NCBI GenBank assembly: GCA_030604195.1
Contig: JAUVWI010000023.1
Location: forward strand, 1 to 44,082
Length of the DNA stretch: 44,082 bases
Source of the DNA: Spirochaetales bacterium
GTDB taxonomy: Bacteria > Spirochaetota > Spirochaetia > SZUA-6 > DRHE01
Reading direction: 5' to 3'
Both the position numbers and the translations under genes were made by a program. Under the pieces are notes generated by a model. It had not been told where the DNA came from. It was given only the letters and a program-made list of their open reading frames with translations, and searched no databases. Shown piece after piece: positions 41,166 to 44,082 of the stretch. How positions within the stretch are numbered: position 1 is the first letter of the stretch; each line of letters opens with the position of its first letter.

Positions 41166-42369
41166 CAGTGCCTCCGCAAATATCCAAAGCCGCCCTCAGG
41201 TAGACTGAAGCGCACCCGGTCAGTTGTTCAATATCCAATTTTTCCAGGTCAGTATGGCAGAGCGAGGAATCACCCGGACCATACTGCACAGTGGGAATAC
41301 CCAGATCATTGATCAGGAAATCCATCTCATTATAACCGTCGGTAAAATACAACAGCGGCTCCTGCCCTGTAACTTGACGATGCGCACTAATTACCGCGGC
41401 CACAATTGGCTCGCCGCGGTTGGTTATCGCCGGTTTCAGTCCCCGCTCCTTTATGGGCTGCCAGTTCCAATCCGGACGGGCTATATCTACTGAAATTTCC
41501 AGGCCTTCTATCTGTTTATAGCGGCCGACCATCTCTCTGATTTGTTGAATAATCTCGTTTTGATCTTCCCCAGGTACTAATCTGCGATCAAAACAGAGCT
41601 CACATTCATCAGGCACCCGGTTATAGGCCACGCCGCCATTCATCAATCCCAGATTCAGGGAGGCCTGCACCTGGTCAAGCCCTTTGGGCTTGAATACGGG
41701 AAGCTCCTCTGCCAGTAATTCAGCGGCTATTTTCATGCCATATTCAACGGCATTTACCCCCAGCCAGGGACGGCAGCCGTGGCTCGCCCTTCCCTTTACA
41801 GTAACCGTAAAAGGAATGCTTCCTTTGCAGCCCAACCCTACTTTCAAGCCGGTGGGTTCGGTAACAATCGCCTGTTTGGCCTTTATGTTCATTGACTCAA
41901 GCATCATACTGCCCCGGTGCTCCGATTCCTCATCAATGACTCCGACAAAACCTACACCGTAGCGCAAGGGTTTTCCCCCGGCAATGAGTTCCCTGAAAGC
42001 AGAGAGTACCGCGGCGATGCCCCCCTTTTGATCCACCGATCCGCGCCCCCAGATATGGCCATCCCTGATAAAGGGCTCAAAGGGCTTTTCCATATTGTAA
42101 ACAGGGATGGTATCCAGATGGCCATGAAAGAGCAGTCCCGGTTCCATCTCCTGACCGGGCCAAAAGGCCGTCACATTATAACGTCCCGGAGCTGCCTCGA
42201 TCAGCCGGGTATCACAACCCAGCTCACGAAACCTGTCATGGAGATATTCGCCAATCCGGCCCTCCTTGCCGGTAACACTTGGTATGGCAATCAGCTTTTG
42301 AGCTTCCTTTACAACATTCATTGGCGGCAGATCAAGCGCTGTTTTTTTCGCTTTGCTCACTTCACTCAT
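41155..42369 (-). CDS. M20-family metallohydrolase (YgeY/ArgE/DapE-like)
   Basis: Zinc-dependent amidohydrolase or peptidase of 404 residues. Metal and catalytic residues: His84 and Asp86 (FHGHLDTIPV), Asp113 (GRGSVDQKGG), and the Glu147-Glu148 pair (IDEESEHRGS), with a C-terminal LCHTDLEKLD His. The sequence style (YNVTAFWPG, ITEPTGL-like AIVTEPTGLKVGLGCKG) resembles YgeY, a hydrolase regularly found beside selenium-linked molybdenum hydroxylases. Its natural substrate is not established; N-carbamoyl or N-acyl amino acid intermediates of purine breakdown are plausible. It overlaps the hydroxylase start by 11 bp. Confidence 0.82.
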   Translation of the reverse strand: MSEVSKAKKTALDLPPMNVVKEAQKLIAIPSVTGKEGRIGEYLHDRFRELGCDTRLIEAAPGRYNVTAFWPGQEMEPGLLFHGHLDTIPVYNMEKPFEPFIRDGHIWGRGSVDQKGGIAAVLSAFRELIAGGKPLRYGVGFVGVIDEESEHRGSMMLESMNIKAKQAIVTEPTGLKVGLGCKGSIPFTVTVKGRASHGCRPWLGVNAVEYGMKIAAELLAEELPVFKPKGLDQVQASLNLGLMNGGVAYNRVPDECELCFDRRLVPGEDQNEIIQQIREMVGRYKQIEGLEISVDIARPDWNWQPIKERGLKPAITNRGEPIVAAVISAHRQVTGQEPLLYFTDGYNEMDFLINDLGIPTVQYGPGDSSLCHTDLEKLDIEQLTGCASVYLRAALDICGGTDGN

Positions 42370-42437
42370 TTTTTTTCTATTGCCTCAGAAATGGTCAAAA
42401 TATTTACTGCTCCCAGCAAAATAATATCTCCCTTTAA

Positions 42438-43514
42438 TCAGGTGAAAGCAACAGCCCCGGCCGCGCAAACACTCCGGCAAAGCCCGCAGCCGATGCATTT
42501 TTCTCTATTCACCTGATAGCTGCCATCCCGGCTGTATACAGCGCCGGAATAGCAGATCTTTTCGCATAAACCGCACCCGGTACAGCTTTTCTGATCGATC
42601 ACTGCTCTCAAATCTGTGGATATTTGCCGCTCTTCTATTTTCCGGCGGGTCAAACCGCGGATATCGGCCAACCCTTCCCAATCCTTTTTTTTAAGAAAAT
42701 CTTCCAGGCCGCCGGCAACCTGATCAAAAATACCCAGCCCCTTGAGCAGGGGCGCAGTGACCATGCCGACACCGGTGGCCCCGGCCATGATCATTTCCAC
42801 GGCTGATTCATAATTGCTCACCCCGCCCACCCCCACTACCGGCACATCTACAAAACCGGAGATATCATAGATATACTTAAGGGTTACGGGCAGTATATAG
42901 CTTCCGGAAAGATAGCCGCTGCCGTCGTGACTGCCCATAAGCGGGCTTCCCGTCTCAATATCAATACCAAGCGCCGGGCCTATTGAATCCATGGCTGCAA
43001 TGGCGTCTACCCCCGCCTTTACCAGCTTCTTCAGCGTCTCCTCCGGTTCAGGCAGAAAGGGAGGGAGTTTGACCATTATGGGCACCTTAAGCAGCGGCCG
43101 GGCTTTGATCACGGTTTCAATCAACTGCCGGGCATCATAATCCACAAAAGATATGGCCCTTGAGCCCGCCTTTACCAGGCCCTGAGACATTTCCACGGCC
43201 AGGTCGGAGGATACGTAATTCTTGGCAATACTGGTTACCAGGGGTATATCGATATCCAACTTGTTTAACACCTCCAGCCAGGAATCGAAACCGATATCAG
43301 ACCAGTCTGCGTTCAACAGGCTGCTTTTATATTTGCTCATATAGGGCACCGGAGAGGCGGCCGCTTTAAGACGGATACCCTTGGTAAAGATCAGACCGAT
43401 ATTGAAACCGGAGGCTCGCTTGATTTGCTCATAGGAACCTGAAAGGGGTCCTTCGGTGAGCATAAGAGGATTTTTCAGTGAAAAACCCAGAAAATCAACT
43501 GAGATATCTGTCAT
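42438..43514 (-). CDS. PreA/dihydroorotate dehydrogenase-like flavoprotein with two 4Fe-4S clusters
   Basis: A 358-residue fusion. A flavin-binding TIM barrel covers about residues 1-295 (SVDFLGFSLKNPLMLTEGPLSGS, PIMVKLPPFLPEPEE, VPVVGVGGVSNYESAVEMIMAGATGVGMVTA), in the style of dihydroorotate dehydrogenase and the PreA subunit of dihydropyrimidine dehydrogenase. The C-terminus has a ferredoxin module CTGCGLCEKIC ... CIGCGLCRSVC. It probably reduces or oxidises a pyrimidine- or purine-derived ring using ferredoxin-level electrons. It lies in the same run as the molybdenum hydroxylase and polyferredoxin, supporting base catabolism rather than pyrimidine synthesis. RBS AAGGGA is close to the ATG. 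Confidence 0.82.
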   Translation of the reverse strand: MTDISVDFLGFSLKNPLMLTEGPLSGSYEQIKRASGFNIGLIFTKGIRLKAAASPVPYMSKYKSSLLNADWSDIGFDSWLEVLNKLDIDIPLVTSIAKNYVSSDLAVEMSQGLVKAGSRAISFVDYDARQLIETVIKARPLLKVPIMVKLPPFLPEPEETLKKLVKAGVDAIAAMDSIGPALGIDIETGSPLMGSHDGSGYLSGSYILPVTLKYIYDISGFVDVPVVGVGGVSNYESAVEMIMAGATGVGMVTAPLLKGLGIFDQVAGGLEDFLKKKDWEGLADIRGLTRRKIEERQISTDLRAVIDQKSCTGCGLCEKICYSGAVYSRDGSYQVNREKCIGCGLCRSVCAAGAVAFT

Positions 43515-43540
43515 ATTCCCTTAAGCCCCTTTTTATGCCT

Positions 43541-43918
43541 CTAGAGAATGCTCAATGCCTTTTCCGGGCACTTCGGCACACAGGCGCCGCACTGGTCGCA
43601 CATCAATACCCGATCCTCTTCCGGCGCTATAAAAAGGCGGTCGCACACCTTAACACATTCACCGCAGCCTGTGCAGCGCTCTTCATCAACCCTGACCTGT
43701 TCTCCATCCCTGTAGATTGCCGATACCGGGCACACAGCCATGCAGGCCGGTCTTTTGCATTGCAGACAGACTCTTGTTTTAAGTTTCAGAATATCACTGC
43801 GAAAAATCTTTATCCTGCTCTTTGCCCGGTTGATGACCCTCTCTTTGGCCAGTGAGCAGGCTGCCTCACAGATGCGGCAGCCGGTGCACAATTTTTTATC
43901 AACCCGCAGATAGCTCAA
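43541..43918 (-). CDS. Polyferredoxin with four Cys-rich cluster motifs (HycB/CooF-like)
   Basis: Electron-transfer protein of 125 residues. Four Cys groups are present: CTGCRICEAAC, CLQCKRPACMAVCP, CTGCGECVKVC and CDQCGACVPKCP, which fit four 4Fe-4S clusters in the pattern of HycB, CooF and related subunits. The start is TTG at 43918 with GAGG seven bases upstream. It is the first complete gene of the run polyferredoxin-PreA-like-M20-Mo hydroxylase, and is the probable electron carrier for the FAD-less hydroxylase. The sequence directly upstream ends in a tail like the SUMF1 family, so no further partner is visible inside the window. Confidence 0.88.
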   Translation of the reverse strand: MSYLRVDKKLCTGCRICEAACSLAKERVINRAKSRIKIFRSDILKLKTRVCLQCKRPACMAVCPVSAIYRDGEQVRVDEERCTGCGECVKVCDRLFIAPEEDRVLMCDQCGACVPKCPEKALSIL

Positions 43919-43927
43919 AATATTTCC

Positions 43928-44082
43928 TCAATCCCTAATCCGAACAAGTCGGAACCCAAAAGGTCTAAGAGAAAGTCTATCACCATAGACAGCGCTGATA
44001 AAGCAATAGGCAGGATCTCTTTTTAGAAGTATCCTTTCCACCGTAAGAAAAATTGACTACCGAGGTATGGCGGTGTGAGTTA
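43928..44082 (-). pseudogene. Possible SUMF1/FGE-sulfatase-like C-terminal fragment with a frameshift
   Basis: Leftwards from the window edge, one frame reads SYGGKDTSKKRS, and another, after a shift in the AAAAAGAG run, reads RDPAYCFISAVYGDRLSLRPFGFRLVRIRD and then stops at 43928. The order GG-x(n)-C-x(n)-R-x(n)-GFRLVR is the usual C-terminal signature of formylglycine-generating-enzyme-like (SUMF1/EgtB/PvdO) proteins. Both frames are needed, so it is either a pseudogene or a sequencing error. The stop lies inside the ribosome-binding region of the polyferredoxin gene. Recognition is from pattern only. Confidence 0.35.

Noticed and set aside
43931..44060. A complete upstream gene of the polyferredoxin operon
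   Set aside because: Every minus-strand frame is interrupted by a stop within about 45 codons. Only a frameshifted SUMF1-like tail can be argued.
1..44082. CRISPR arrays, tRNA or rRNA genes, insertion sequences, prophage genes
   Set aside because: No regularly spaced repeats, cloverleaf sequences, transposases or phage proteins were seen on reading both strands.

Overview
The window looks like chromosomal DNA of an anaerobic, saccharolytic spirochaete (Spirochaetia). The case for this is indirect. The binding proteins have spirochaete-style mature N-termini (AGGGQEE, VGQEE), one 567-residue protein resembles a family I associate with spirochaetes, ABC sugar and LacI genes are dense, and the ferredoxin-linked molybdenum hydroxylase cluster has no FAD subunit. 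Base composition is uneven. The first 2.1 kb are AT-rich, the inositol genes are GC-richer, and the ABC ATPase and permease genes at 18.4-21.2 kb are AT-richer than their neighbours. No tRNA, rRNA, CRISPR array, transposase or phage gene was seen. Both edges are abnormal: a DEAD-box helicase lacking its 5' third on the left, and a frameshifted tail resembling the SUMF1/FGE family on the right.

Layout. (1) 0-7 kb: truncated helicase, then a minus-strand run of M2-type metallopeptidase, REC-PAS-histidine kinase, HPt protein, MFS transporter and GNAT acetyltransferase. (2) 7-11.6 kb: an inositol module, iolG-iolN-iolM, matching the non-canonical route known from Thermotoga maritima (myo-inositol to inosose to a diketo-inositol to 5-keto-L-gluconate), with a LacI regulator and two near-identical LacI-type operators. 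(3) 11.6-18.1 kb: a LacI-led CUT1 sugar ABC operon (regulator, binding protein, two permeases, ATPase) ending in a UROD-superfamily gene. (4) 18.1-22.5 kb: an AfuABC/FbpABC-like transporter followed by a 40-codon relic of a second UROD-like gene. This segment lies between two 127-bp direct repeats (about 94 percent identical), each carrying a divergent promoter and a LacI-type operator. (5) 22.5-24.1 kb: two convergent TIM-barrel isomerases, one like inosose isomerase (IolI) and one like hydroxypyruvate isomerase. (6) 24.2-29 kb: a second AfuABC-like transporter plus a lipoprotein. (7) 29-36 kb: a DUF5312-like protein, an aminotransferase, a TauE/SafE exporter, uronate isomerase UxaC and a threonine-synthase-like PLP enzyme. 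(8) 36.2-38.4 kb: a YtrA-type GntR/ABC operon with its operator and an unlisted 37-residue membrane microprotein. (9) 38.4-43.9 kb: a molybdenum hydroxylase, an M20 hydrolase, a PreA/DHOD-like protein and a polyferredoxin, a set typical of purine and selenium-linked molybdenum hydroxylase loci.

How they may work together (inference). Regions 2-6 form one carbohydrate island. Both Afu-like binding proteins carry a His-Asp pair followed 23 residues later by Glu, the spacing I recall for the sugar-phosphate site of AfuA, so phosphorylated sugars or inositol phosphates are better candidate substrates than iron. IolG, IolM and IolN would take inositol to 5-keto-L-gluconate. UxaC links to tagaturonate, but no clear 5-keto-L-gluconate epimerase (IolO) is present here. 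The most unusual structure is the repeat-flanked insertion of a whole transporter operon between a LacI gene and its probable former divergent partner iolI. The insertion placed the transporter under a copy of the regulator's own operator and left a truncated UROD gene at one junction.
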